NCBI GenBank assembly: GCA_021785795.1
Contig: JAJYEK010000083.1
Coordinates: 1 to 14,954, forward strand
Origin: Pseudomonadota bacterium
GTDB lineage: Bacteria > Pseudomonadota > Gammaproteobacteria > Acidiferrobacterales > UBA6901
DNA: 14,954 bases
Reading direction: 5' to 3'
Shown: in pieces, positions 1 to 6,462 of the stretch
Numbering within the stretch: the first letter of the stretch is position 1
Layout of the letters: each line of letters starts with the position of its first letter
Position numbers and translations under genes: made by a program
Notes under the pieces: generated by a model
Seen by the model: the letters and a program-made list of their open reading frames with translations, nothing else
Told to the model about the DNA's origin: nothing
Database searches by the model: none

Positions 1-2
1 AA

Positions 3-152
3 GGAATCAAAAAAGCGGAACTCGCCCGGCGCCTGGGATGGCATATGCCGCAGGTGGATCGCCTGTTCGATCTCCATCACGCATCGAGACTTGACCAGAT
101 CGAAGCAGCCGCGAACGCGCTTGGCAAACACATCCATGTGCGGGTGGCCTGA
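3..152 (+). CDS. hicB: HicB-family antitoxin, C-terminal part (cut by window start)
   Basis: Only the last 49 codons are present, open from the window edge to the TGA at 150-152. The reading begins GIKKAELARRLG and continues through a Q-V-D-R-L-F-D segment to the end ALGKHIHVRVA. This is the C-terminal DNA-binding helix-turn-helix seen in HicB antitoxins (K-A-E-L-A-R-R-L-G, then a recognition helix around PQVDRLFDL, then I-E-A-A-A-N-A-L). HicB neutralises the HicA mRNA interferase and represses its own operon. The RNase-H-like N-terminal half and any hicA gene would lie before the window. The family call rests on this short piece; another antitoxin with the same HTH is possible. Confidence 0.72.
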   Translation, partial: GIKKAELARRLGWHMPQVDRLFDLHHASRLDQIEAAANALGKHIHVRVA

Positions 153-216
153 AGCGTGCAGGATTACACCAGGCTGCTCGCCGAAGAGACTTACAGTGGC
201 CGGCAGTAAGAATAGA

Positions 217-225
217 TGCTATAAT
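217..225 (+). promoter_or_regulatory. Extended -10 promoter for the Fic module
   Basis: TG-C-TATAAT is a perfect extended -10 element (TG at 217-218, TATAAT at 220-225). It would start RNA near 232, about 24 bases before the ATG at 256. No good -35 hexamer is seen at the right distance, which is usual for extended -10 promoters. Position and direction fit transcription of the genes from 256 to 1176. Confidence 0.5.
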
Positions 226-255
226 TTCAAGGTGTTAGGTAATCGTGGAGGCACA

Positions 256-507
256 ATGCTTCCGGCCAGTATCCTCGATAAAAACGATGTCAGGCGATAC
301 GTCGCAGCGCTTGAGCAGCATGGGATTGTCTACGAAAAGACCGGTAGCGACGCCCTGGCGGAAGCGATCACGCGGTTGGCCGGTGACGATGTGTGCACCG
401 ATGAGACGGAAGATATGCTCGTTGCCCTCAGGCGCGCCAACGTGATCGACGGTCCAACGATGGTGTCTCTTCTCGGACGACACCTGGATGCATGCCGCTC
501 TGTTTGA
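256..507 (+). CDS. Small Fic-associated protein, putative antitoxin
   Basis: An 83-residue acidic protein starting MLPASILDKNDV. I chose the ATG at 256 because GTGGAGG lies five bases upstream and the extended -10 promoter is about 30 bases before it; the longer open frame reaching back to 91 overlaps hicB. The protein looks all-helical, with no membrane segment or signal peptide. Its 3' end overlaps the start of a Fic-like reading frame by 20 bases, an arrangement typical of a small antitoxin gene followed by its Fic toxin. A segment TDETED resembles the Fic inhibitory motif [S/T]xxxE[G/N] only loosely, since D replaces G/N. The antitoxin role is therefore inferred from gene order and size, not from a recognised domain. 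Confidence 0.65.
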   Translation: MLPASILDKNDVRRYVAALEQHGIVYEKTGSDALAEAITRLAGDDVCTDETEDMLVALRRANVIDGPTMVSLLGRHLDACRSV

Positions 508-658
508 TCCGTTTCACGACTTTGACGCGGCCGAATATCTGCGCAACGTCCGACGTGACAAGGACGAAGCGACGATCAAGCATTTCGAGCATAACATGTT
601 CCGCGCCAATTTCGACCAGGCGCTGGCGTATTTCGCAACACGTAAGGTTCTTGCGTAA
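488..658 (+). pseudogene. fic: N-terminal fragment of a Fic/Doc family protein
   Basis: The 56-residue product starts MHAALFDPFHDFDAAEYLRN and continues with KDEATIKHFEHNMFRANFDQ and a final ALAYFATRKVLA. This matches the start of Fic proteins (DPF-x-DF...YLRN...KD...EH...F...ALxYLAxRK). In full-length members a helix of the type Y-x-D-x-L-x-x-H-x-x-L-F follows, then the catalytic HPFxxGNGR motif. Here two stops in a row (TAA TAA at 656-661) end the frame before any of that, and no downstream frame up to 679 resumes it. Fic enzymes transfer AMP or similar groups to target proteins; this fragment has no catalytic part and should be inactive. A deletion or recombination that joined the following gene is the likely cause. 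A genuine short peptide cannot be excluded. Confidence 0.62.
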
Positions 659-678
659 TAATGTTGTTGGAGTGGATC

Positions 679-1176
679 ATGTCTACCCCGATCACAATTC
701 CTGCTACCTCGAGACTGCGCTACCTGGGCGGTATGGCTGCGCTCAACCTGCCGTCGCCCACGGGAACCGGCGACTGGCACATGGAACAGACCTTCTTCCG
801 GTCGAGGGAGAAGCGTTCACGCTCGTTCATCTCTGGCGCTGGCTGCCCAACCGATACGACCTCGATCCTTGGCGATACCGGGGTCTATGACTGCACGGCA
901 GTCCTCGACGAACTGGGTATCCCCCATGAGAGCGCTGTCGCCTACGCGGCGAACCATGCAAGGGCTACAGTCGATCTCATCCTTGCAGCGGTGCTGAGAG
1001 GGGAATCCCCGGATTTCGTCGTACTGGACGACTGGATGCCACGCGACAGCGACAAGCAGCAGGTATTCGACCTGTTGGCGAAGGCGCTCGGACATCTCAC
1101 CGCAGAACAACAAGGCAAGGTGCTTGAGTGGAAACGCAAAAACGCGGTCTGCTGCATGTTGGGGCGCAGGAGATGA
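679..1176 (+). CDS. Conserved hypothetical protein, 165 aa
   Basis: Starts MSTPITIPATSRLRYLGGMA. The ATG at 679 is preferred over one at 661 because GGAG lies just upstream at proper spacing. Sequence features are an N-terminal YLGGMAALNLP segment followed by TGDWHMEQTFF, a middle SFISGAGCPTDT, and a helical C-terminal half with ANHARATVDLILAAVL and FVVLDDWMP. There is no signal peptide or membrane helix. I have an impression of having met the LNLP...GDWH signature in small uncharacterised bacterial proteins near toxin-antitoxin or abortive-infection genes, but I know no assigned function. It lies 20 bases after the truncated fic frame and is convergent with the tra operon, leaving 19 bases between the two stops. 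It may share the promoter at 217-225. It could be an independent cargo gene or part of the toxin module. Confidence 0.72.
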   Translation: MSTPITIPATSRLRYLGGMAALNLPSPTGTGDWHMEQTFFRSREKRSRSFISGAGCPTDTTSILGDTGVYDCTAVLDELGIPHESAVAYAANHARATVDLILAAVLRGESPDFVVLDDWMPRDSDKQQVFDLLAKALGHLTAEQQGKVLEWKRKNAVCCMLGRRR

Positions 1177-1195
1177 AGCATAACTAAGCGCCGGG

Positions 1196-1717
1196 TCACA
1201 CCAAGCTGCTCGCCATGTGGATGACTGTCACGATGTGCATGGCGAGCAGTCCACCCGTGATACGGGTCAGGGAATGCCCCAGGAGCGACGGCTCCTGCCC
1301 GGCGCGCTTCAGATAAATCAGGCCGTTTACGAAACCGATGAGACCCACGAGCCGCACGATGGTCAGCCCCATGATGTCGAGGGACGACAGCGTCGAGACC
1401 CCCTGCGGGGTCGCATAGGCCAGCGGATTCGTGACGCCGCTCCCGAAGAACGTGGCCGACATGCTGCCGATCGTGGCGTGCAGGGACAGGAGCAGGATGC
1501 CGACGAGTGCGGACATCGCGATGGCGCCGAGTCCTCCCTGCTGGCCGCGCCCCTGGTGGCGGATCAGGGCGATGAGGGCGAATACCAGCATCCCGAACCC
1601 GATGAGCTCCGAGATCAGGATGATGGGCTGCCACCACATCGCAAGCTGCGATGTCACCGTCGACGCATGGAACCCCGACAGCGGCCCTGCCAGGCTGGAC
1701 GACAATCCGCCCGTCAT
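1196..1717 (-). CDS. TraQ/IcmC(DotE)-like membrane protein of I-type T4SS
   Basis: A 173-residue integral membrane protein with four likely membrane segments at about residues 29-52, 62-82, 113-136 and 148-168. The start MTGGLSSSLAG at 1717 overlaps the stop of the upstream traP frame as ATGA, which fixes the start and shows translational coupling. IncI TraQ/TraR and Legionella IcmC/DotE/IcmD are small polytopic proteins found at this place, right after traP/dotF, and they sit in the inner membrane part of the transfer channel. The assignment rests on position, size and topology, with a family-like last helix region (IYLKRAG...LTRITGGLLAM). It is the last gene of the operon here; TraR does not follow, because a convergent gene begins 19 bases on. 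Confidence 0.7.
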   Translation of the reverse strand: MTGGLSSSLAGPLSGFHASTVTSQLAMWWQPIILISELIGFGMLVFALIALIRHQGRGQQGGLGAIAMSALVGILLLSLHATIGSMSATFFGSGVTNPLAYATPQGVSTLSSLDIMGLTIVRLVGLIGFVNGLIYLKRAGQEPSLLGHSLTRITGGLLAMHIVTVIHMASSLV

Positions 1718-2922
1718 GGGAGCGCGATGGCCGGCAGGGGGATCCGTCCCGCGCTCGTCCGGACCGACAGGTTCACCGCATCGATGGCGAGGATCTTCAC
1801 GCCCCCGAAGGTGTGTCCCGGCGTCAGGACCCGCAGCGAGCCCCGGCCGTTGCGCAGGATGGCGGCGGAATTCGACACACCGATCAGACGCCACCCCTGA
1901 AAGATCCGCCGGTCGGTACTCGCGAGCCGCAGCCGCTCCTTCAGGCGCGCCACCTGCAGGCGCAAGGCGTCGCGATCCTCACTCAACGCACGGATCTGGC
2001 GCCATGCCGTGTCGCGCTGCTCGCGCAGCCGCAGGACCAGCCCGGCCGGGGCGGCCCGATGGGTGCTGACGTGATGATGCAGGCTCGTGCGCAGGGCCTT
2101 GAGCTGCGACAGGATGGATTTCAGCATCGTCCGTTGCGACGCGAGGTTCGCCCGAAGTGTCGCCTCCAGGGTGGCCGCCCCGGAACCCGTCGCGGCCGCG
2201 GGCGGCGCCGGCGCCGTGCCGGCCGACACATTCACCGGCAAACCCTGGACGCCTCCCCAGGCAGGAGCTGGAGCGCCCTGGCCTGGAAAGGAACTGCCGT
2301 TTGCCGTCGCCGCGGTCTGCGCGGGATTGGCGCTCGAACCCGATACCGCCGCGGATGGTGAAGTGAGACTGCCGCTTGGCGACTGCGCGCTGCCGCCTGC
2401 CGTCCCCGCGATGGGAGTGCCTGTCGGCGCGGCGGGCGCCGGCGCCGCCGTGGCGGTACCGGGGGCGGATGGCAAGGAGGCCGGAAGCGGTGTCCCTTCC
2501 GCAGATGCGGGCGCCCCCGCCGTCACGAACGTGATCGGGGACACGGGCTCGCCCGCCCCTCCTTGCGCCCGGGTGGGCGTGGGCGCGGGCGCGGATTGCA
2601 CGGGGGGCCTGGGGGTCATGACAGGACCACCCGTCTCCCGGGCATGCAGGACGGCCAGGACGGCCGCCACGGCCACCAGGGCGCCGCCGCCTGCCAAGAC
2701 CCACACCCAGACCGGTGTGGCCGCCTTCGCCGGGGCACGGGGGGCGCGGCGCGTCTTTTGCGGGCGGCGCACAGCCTCTTCCTCGCTGCCCTCGCCCTCC
2801 CCTTCCGTACCGGCGTCCTCGTACACCTCCTCGTACTCATCCGCGGCATCCGGATCCCGACCCGCTTCGTCTTCCCCCTCCACGGGGGTTTCCTCGATCA
2901 CATCGTAGTCGTCATCACCCAT
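1714..2922 (-). CDS. traP: TraP/DotF(IcmG)-like conjugal transfer protein
   Basis: A 402-residue protein of the inner membrane. Residues 1-50 are strongly acidic (many D/E), a single membrane helix lies at 71-93, then comes a long Ala/Pro/Gly/Ser-rich periplasmic linker to about 250. A coiled-coil segment rich in Arg, Leu, Gln and Glu follows (about 255-330), then a compact C-terminal domain beginning FQGWRLIGVSNSAAIL and ending in VRTSAGRIPLPAIALP. That last domain matches the TraP type of IncI plasmids; DotF has the same one-helix plus coiled-coil plan and bridges the inner membrane to the DotG core. The ATG at 2922 is chosen over GTG at 2931 because AGAGGTG lies seven bases before it. It begins five bases after the DotG stop, so the two are co-transcribed. 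Confidence 0.75.
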   Translation of the reverse strand: MGDDDYDVIEETPVEGEDEAGRDPDAADEYEEVYEDAGTEGEGEGSEEEAVRRPQKTRRAPRAPAKAATPVWVWVLAGGGALVAVAAVLAVLHARETGGPVMTPRPPVQSAPAPTPTRAQGGAGEPVSPITFVTAGAPASAEGTPLPASLPSAPGTATAAPAPAAPTGTPIAGTAGGSAQSPSGSLTSPSAAVSGSSANPAQTAATANGSSFPGQGAPAPAWGGVQGLPVNVSAGTAPAPPAAATGSGAATLEATLRANLASQRTMLKSILSQLKALRTSLHHHVSTHRAAPAGLVLRLREQRDTAWRQIRALSEDRDALRLQVARLKERLRLASTDRRIFQGWRLIGVSNSAAILRNGRGSLRVLTPGHTFGGVKILAIDAVNLSVRTSAGRIPLPAIALP

Positions 2923-2927
2923 AGCGC

Positions 2928-4118
2928 TCACCTCTTGATGATCAGGATGGCCAGAGGCACGCCGGGGTCCAGCGTCACCGTGTTCGGCCGGTTGAAGTTC
3001 TGTTGCGCGATGCTCGAGAGCTGCGTGCCCACGGTCCCCGCGGCCACCTCGAGCTCCTGCAGGGGCGACAGGGTCGGCATCGCCGTCACCGTCGTCCCCA
3101 GACTGCTCTCGATGGTCGAACCGCTCTGCGCGATCGCCTGTCCATAGCCGGAGAGGAAACTCGCGGCGAGCAGCCCGCCCCAGCGCGACAGCAGGTGGCG
3201 ATCGACCGCACTGCGCACATCGGCCGCAGGAATCGACGGATCCACCCCGTAGCCGGAGATCTGGTAGGTGGTGCCGGCCCGTGTCGTGATGCTGGTGAAT
3301 GTCAGCATGAGCCAGTTGCCCTTCTTCGCCATCGAGCCCAGCGCGATCGCGTTTTTCAGCGGCCCCGCCAGGATGGTGGCGCGCACGGGTCCCGGCGAAT
3401 CCGAGTCCAGCCGCAGGTCGTTTTCCGCATAGAGCATCGCCCCGGGGCGCAGAACGCTCATGAGATCCGCGGGTAGCCCGGAGGGAAGCGTGCGGGCACC
3501 CTTGGCGCGATGCGCGGACCCGGCCCTCCGCGACGGGCCGGACGCCGAAGGCGCCGGTGCCCTATGGACATGGCGGACGGTGACCGTGGTCGCGGCCGGC
3601 ACGATCGCCGCGGCCGTCATCAGCCAGGCGAGCCCCCGCTGATCGCGTTTGGCAAGCGATGACTGGGCCGGGGCACCGCCGGCGCCGTAGGCTGCCAGCC
3701 CTTGCCCGGGCGCGTTGCCCGCCATCGTGAGGGGTGGTTCCGGTTCCGCCAGAGCGGAGCGCACGGCCGACGGGATCCGCTTGGGGCGGGGTGCCGACAA
3801 AGCAAGCGGCAGGGTGGCGGCCGCTTTCGGCACGGGCGCCGGGATGTACGTGCCGCCTTCGGCCCGTGCCGCCCGCGCGCGGATCGCTTCCTCGCGCAGC
3901 CGCGCCGCCCTGTACGAGGGTGTCACGGGCTGCCCGCTCCGACCGCCCGCGGCATGGGCCGAGACGGCCACGGACGTCGCCCCCGTATCACGGGTCGCCG
4001 GCCTGTGGTCGCGCAGGATGACAGCCACTCCCAGGCCCACGACCGCCACGACAACAGCGATCGACACGACCCAGACCGGCGACCACTGGCGAATACCTTT
4101 CCTGTCGTCATCAGCCAT
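2928..4118 (-). CDS. traO: TraO/DotG (IcmE) core-complex channel protein
   Basis: A 396-residue VirB10/TrbI-type protein. It has a short charged cytoplasmic tail, one membrane helix at 14-35, a long Ala/Pro-rich linker to about 215, and a conserved C-terminal domain at about 217-396. Family landmarks in that domain are the RPGAMLYAENDLRLDSD region, PVRATILAGPLKNA, ISGYGVDPSIPAADVRSAVD and AASFLSGYGQAIAQSGSTI; all correspond to the DotG/TraO signature. The protein spans from inner to outer membrane and lines the secretion channel. It lacks the long pentapeptide-like repeats of Legionella DotG, so it resembles plasmid TraO. AGGAT precedes the ATG, and its start overlaps the upstream DotH stop by eight bases. 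The reading frame is intact. Confidence 0.88.
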   Translation of the reverse strand: MADDDRKGIRQWSPVWVVSIAVVVAVVGLGVAVILRDHRPATRDTGATSVAVSAHAAGGRSGQPVTPSYRAARLREEAIRARAARAEGGTYIPAPVPKAAATLPLALSAPRPKRIPSAVRSALAEPEPPLTMAGNAPGQGLAAYGAGGAPAQSSLAKRDQRGLAWLMTAAAIVPAATTVTVRHVHRAPAPSASGPSRRAGSAHRAKGARTLPSGLPADLMSVLRPGAMLYAENDLRLDSDSPGPVRATILAGPLKNAIALGSMAKKGNWLMLTFTSITTRAGTTYQISGYGVDPSIPAADVRSAVDRHLLSRWGGLLAASFLSGYGQAIAQSGSTIESSLGTTVTAMPTLSPLQELEVAAGTVGTQLSSIAQQNFNRPNTVTLDPGVPLAILIIKR

Positions 4119-5076
4119 GGGTATCCTCGCCCGTCAACGCAATGGAAACCGTGTGCCCGTGACGGGCCACCAGGACCTGCGGGACCGGCGCCACGGTGTA
4201 CACGCGCAGATGGCCGGACCCCCGCACGACCGATCGCCACGCCGGAAAGATGAGGCTTGCGCGCGTGCGCAGATAGACGCGGCCCTTGTAGAGCCAGGCG
4301 CTCACCGGCCCCACGGGGTGCGCGGTCAGGGTCCGCGCGCCCGCCGGCGGCACCCCCTCCAGGAACGCGATTTGCGCACTCGAGATCGTGGCGGGCCCCG
4401 CCGCCTCGATCGTCGGTATCCGCGCAAGCGGGCCCGTGCCCGGCACGGACACATCCAGCACCGCTGGCAGATCCGCGTGGTCATCCGGACGCACCCGCAC
4501 GGCGAGCGCCACGGGGGCCGTGCGGCCGGCGAGCGTCACGATGAGGTTGGTGCTGCCGGCGGGCGTCAGGGGGGAAACCACCAGCATGTTGTCGTTCAGC
4601 CCCTTGGGCTGCGCGACGCTAAAAAGCTTCGGGTTCCCGATCGTGCGGCTCGTGACCGCCCAGGGGGCACCCGTGGAATCCGTAAAGGTGATGGCGAGCG
4701 CCGTTCCCGGCGACAGAGTGAGCACCGGCGCGCGGGCGCCTGGCGACGTGTCGACGGGCAGGAACCCGTAGGAGAGCTTGGTGTCGCCCGAGCGCAGGAC
4801 CTTGTCCACGGCCGCCTTTTTGCGCAAGGCCTCGCGAATCTCGCTTCGTGACAGGGCGAGAGGCGGCAGGTCCCGCAGCGAGCGCCGGAACACCCGCTCT
4901 TCGTGTTTCAGTCGCTGGGCGGCCTGTGCTGCGTGGACCGCATGGGCCTGCGCGGCGGCCCCGCAGAGGCAGGCTACGGCCACCGCGGCGACGCCGGCCC
5001 TCAGGAAGCGGCGCCTTGCACGCGCACCGCCTGCGAGAGCCGCGCATAGTCCTCGCCGAAATGCTCGATGAGCCAC
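4111..5076 (-). CDS. traN: TraN/DotH (IcmK) outer-membrane core protein
   Basis: About 321 residues. The body matches DotH/IcmK: a helical segment after the signal sequence (RSLRDLPPLALSRSEIREAL), then a beta-rich part with APVLTLSPGTALAITFTDST, GAPWAVTSRTIGNPKLF and DNMLVVSPLTPAGSTNLIV. DotH forms the outer-membrane ring with DotC and DotD around DotG. A secretion signal is visible (RRRFLRAGVAAVAVACLCGA, then AAQAHA). The start is uncertain. No ATG exists in frame, so I give the GTG at 5076, which has GGAG 11 bases before it and overlaps the upstream gene by 76 bases. A CTG at 5004, overlapping the upstream TGA as CTGA and preceded by AAGG, would give a more ordinary signal peptide. The long open frame further upstream is only the shadow of the neighbouring genes. 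Confidence 0.83.
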   Translation of the reverse strand: MAHRAFRRGLCAALAGGARARRRFLRAGVAAVAVACLCGAAAQAHAVHAAQAAQRLKHEERVFRRSLRDLPPLALSRSEIREALRKKAAVDKVLRSGDTKLSYGFLPVDTSPGARAPVLTLSPGTALAITFTDSTGAPWAVTSRTIGNPKLFSVAQPKGLNDNMLVVSPLTPAGSTNLIVTLAGRTAPVALAVRVRPDDHADLPAVLDVSVPGTGPLARIPTIEAAGPATISSAQIAFLEGVPPAGARTLTAHPVGPVSAWLYKGRVYLRTRASLIFPAWRSVVRGSGHLRVYTVAPVPQVLVARHGHTVSIALTGEDTHG

Positions 5077-5297
5077 GAATGCAGCAGCTCCAGGTCGACC
5101 CGCGCCCTGGTGCCCTGCAGGGACAGTGGGAGTCCCCTGCCCGCCTGGATCAATGCCTCGATCTGCTCCGGCTCGGGCAACCCCCCGCAGAGTTCGATGG
5201 TCGTAAACCAGCCCTCCGCGACGATGGCCTCGGCTTCGGCGTCCACTGGTTGTCCGCATGGGCGGCCCTGTCCCCCGTGATTGGATGTTGCCCTCAT
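5001..5297 (-). CDS. 98-aa hypothetical protein in tra operon
   Basis: Starts MRATSNHGGQGRPCGQPVDA at an ATG with an excellent AGGAG eight bases upstream. It is acidic and soluble: no membrane helix and no signal. The conserved-looking core is AEGWFTTIELCGGLPEPEQI, followed by a helix rich in Leu (LELLHSWLIEHF). It occupies the place directly before traN/dotH where traM/dotI normally lies, but it is less than half the size of DotI and lacks its N-terminal membrane helix, so it is not that protein. It may be a system-specific chaperone or adaptor; this is inference from position only. Confidence 0.68.
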   Translation of the reverse strand: MRATSNHGGQGRPCGQPVDAEAEAIVAEGWFTTIELCGGLPEPEQIEALIQAGRGLPLSLQGTRARVDLELLHSWLIEHFGEDYARLSQAVRVQGAAS

Positions 5298-5324
5298 TGT
5301 GTCTCTCCTGTGTGTTTCGTGAAG

Positions 5325-5342
5325 ACACGGCGTCCGCCGTGT
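5325..5342. other. Intra-operon hairpin
   Basis: ACACGGC-GTCC-GCCGTGT is a perfect 7-bp stem with a 4-base loop, placed two bases after the stop of the 152-aa gene and before the ribosome site of the 98-aa gene. No T-run follows on the minus strand, so it is not a standard terminator. It could protect the message end or tune translation of the downstream genes. Confidence 0.35.
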
Positions 5343-5344
5343 GG

Positions 5345-5803
5345 TTAAAACGAAAGTGCGATCTGGCCGGCCTGGCAGGCCGGGCAGTCCGCACCGTGAG
5401 CCGGTCCATGGGACCAGTCATGCCCGGCTTCCGCGGCCTCAGGGATCTGCGGACACGGCGGCATGACCGACTGCTCGACCGGCTGCCCGTTCGGCGGCGT
5501 AATCCGCGGCAGAAAGGTGTCCCGGGACGAGAGCAGGTGGCGGACGCGGATCTCCGGACGGCCGCGGGCGAGCGCGAGATCCGCCTCCACGACCCAGAAA
5601 TCCCCGCGGTGCGCCCGCTCCGCGACCCGCGCATAGATCTTGTGCCCCGCCGGCACGAGGATCGGCAACACGCCCCCGGGCGTGTCCAGCGCCACGGTCC
5701 AGTGCCCCTTGCCGGCCAGAGGGGCCGTGACCGCGGCCACGCTGCCGCCGATGATCGCCCGCGCCACGGGACCGAGCCCTTGCTGTATCTGCGCGATGTT
5801 CAT
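5345..5803 (-). CDS. 152-aa hypothetical protein with Cys/His-rich tail
   Basis: Starts MNIAQIQQGLGPVARAIIGG at an ATG preceded by GAGG at eight bases. The first two thirds look like a small beta-rich domain (GHWTVALDTPGGVLPILVPA, then HKIYARVAE and FWVVEADLALARG). The last 40 residues carry C-P-x-I, several His and a final CPACQAG, a pattern that could bind a metal ion. There is no membrane helix. It overlaps the preceding truncated frame by four bases (ATGA), so it belongs to the same transfer operon. I do not recognise the family. Confidence 0.68.
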   Translation of the reverse strand: MNIAQIQQGLGPVARAIIGGSVAAVTAPLAGKGHWTVALDTPGGVLPILVPAGHKIYARVAERAHRGDFWVVEADLALARGRPEIRVRHLLSSRDTFLPRITPPNGQPVEQSVMPPCPQIPEAAEAGHDWSHGPAHGADCPACQAGQIALSF

Positions 5804-5934
5804 GCATCAACCCTCGTGAGAGCCGCCAGGAACGGCGATTGGTACGCCTGGCCTCCCACACCCCTGACGGCAGCCATCACCAGCTCGATGGCTGATGGCT
5901 CGGATAGGAACGCGGTAGGCCGTGGATGTCTCGG
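5800..5934 (-). pseudogene. 3' remnant of an upstream tra-operon gene
   Basis: After an in-frame TAA at 5937-5935 the minus strand stays open for 44 codons and reads PRPTAFLSEPSAIELVMAA, then VRGVGGQAYQSPFLAALTRV and DA before a TGA. The composition is protein-like, and the TGA overlaps the start of the 152-aa gene as ATGA, the same coupling used elsewhere in this operon. No convincing start codon with a ribosome site is present (an ATG at 5880 would give only 25 residues). I read it as the C-terminal end of a gene whose 5' part was lost at a junction near 5935. The parent gene is not recognised. Confidence 0.4.
5871..5894. repeat. 8-bp inverted repeat
   Basis: CAGCCATC-ACCAGCTC-GATGGCTG has perfect 8-bp arms around an 8-base spacer, and a third GATGGCT copy follows at once (5894-5900). 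It lies before the first intact gene of the tra operon, so it could be an operator for that operon. It also falls within the possible gene remnant, so it may be chance within coding sequence. Confidence 0.3.
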
Positions 5935-5992
5935 TTACGCAGGCGAGCATGCCGCAAACTCCCATGCGAAATTGGCGGGAGACACCTGACCC

Positions 5993-6022
5993 TTGTATCT
6001 TTGGAGCTCCATGTCCAGATAC
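5993..6022 (+). promoter_or_regulatory. Possible promoter of the 139-aa exported protein
   Basis: TTGTAT (5993-5998) and AGATAC (6017-6022) are separated by 18 bases, a fair sigma70-like pair about 20 bases before the ATG at 6043. AAAGGAG at 6028-6034 is the ribosome site. Confidence 0.3.
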
Positions 6023-6042
6023 TTGAGAAAGGAGTAGCTCCC

Positions 6043-6462
6043 ATGAAAAACATCAACATCCTGATGCTTGGCTTGGTATCGCTTGCCCTTACAGGCACGG
6101 CCTTCGCCTCTACCGAGTGCCATCGCATTCTTGAAAAAGATCACATTGCCATTGGCATTAAGGGATATGATCAAGCTGGTAAATTTTATATGTCGCCAGA
6201 AACGGTTACAGAAAGTCCACTTTTGCCAGCAGGAAAATTTCGCCTCCAAATCAACAATGGCGGTCTGTATTCGATGAATCTTGTTATAAAAGACACCGCT
6301 AAATGCGACAAAAAAATTGAATACGAAGTCAACCTTGCTTACAAAGGCAAGACACTCTTGAATGAGGGCCAGTCTATTGCAATGAATCGATGGACTCCGG
6401 TTTACAGCAGCAAACCGGACCACATTCAGATTTTTATTAAGGCGGTCCATAAGCCTGCTTAA
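6043..6462 (+). CDS. Small exported protein, 139 aa
   Basis: Starts MKNINILMLGLVSLALTGTA with a Sec signal peptide; cleavage is predicted after TAFA, giving a mature protein of about 117 residues that begins STECHRILEKD. The mature part is rich in Lys, Asn and Tyr, has Cys residues near its start and in AKCDKKIEYE, which could form a disulfide, and ends in alternating strand-like segments (HIQIFIKAV). AAAGGAG precedes the ATG. The gene is visibly more A+T rich than the genes around it, a sign of recent acquisition. It converges on the next gene with overlapping stops. No family is recognised; periplasmic or secreted location is inferred from the signal. Confidence 0.78.
   Translation: MKNINILMLGLVSLALTGTAFASTECHRILEKDHIAIGIKGYDQAGKFYMSPETVTESPLLPAGKFRLQINNGGLYSMNLVIKDTAKCDKKIEYEVNLAYKGKTLLNEGQSIAMNRWTPVYSSKPDHIQIFIKAVHKPA

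Noticed and set aside
2087..4851. Long plus-strand open frames opposite traP, traO and traN
   Set aside because: They are Arg/Pro/Ala-rich shadows of GC-rich genes, without ribosome sites; the minus-strand frames match known transfer proteins.
5439..5861. Minus-strand open frame of 140 codons overlapping the 152-aa gene
   Set aside because: It lacks a ribosome site and is a shifted reading of the better-supported 152-aa gene, which has GAGG and an ATGA overlap.
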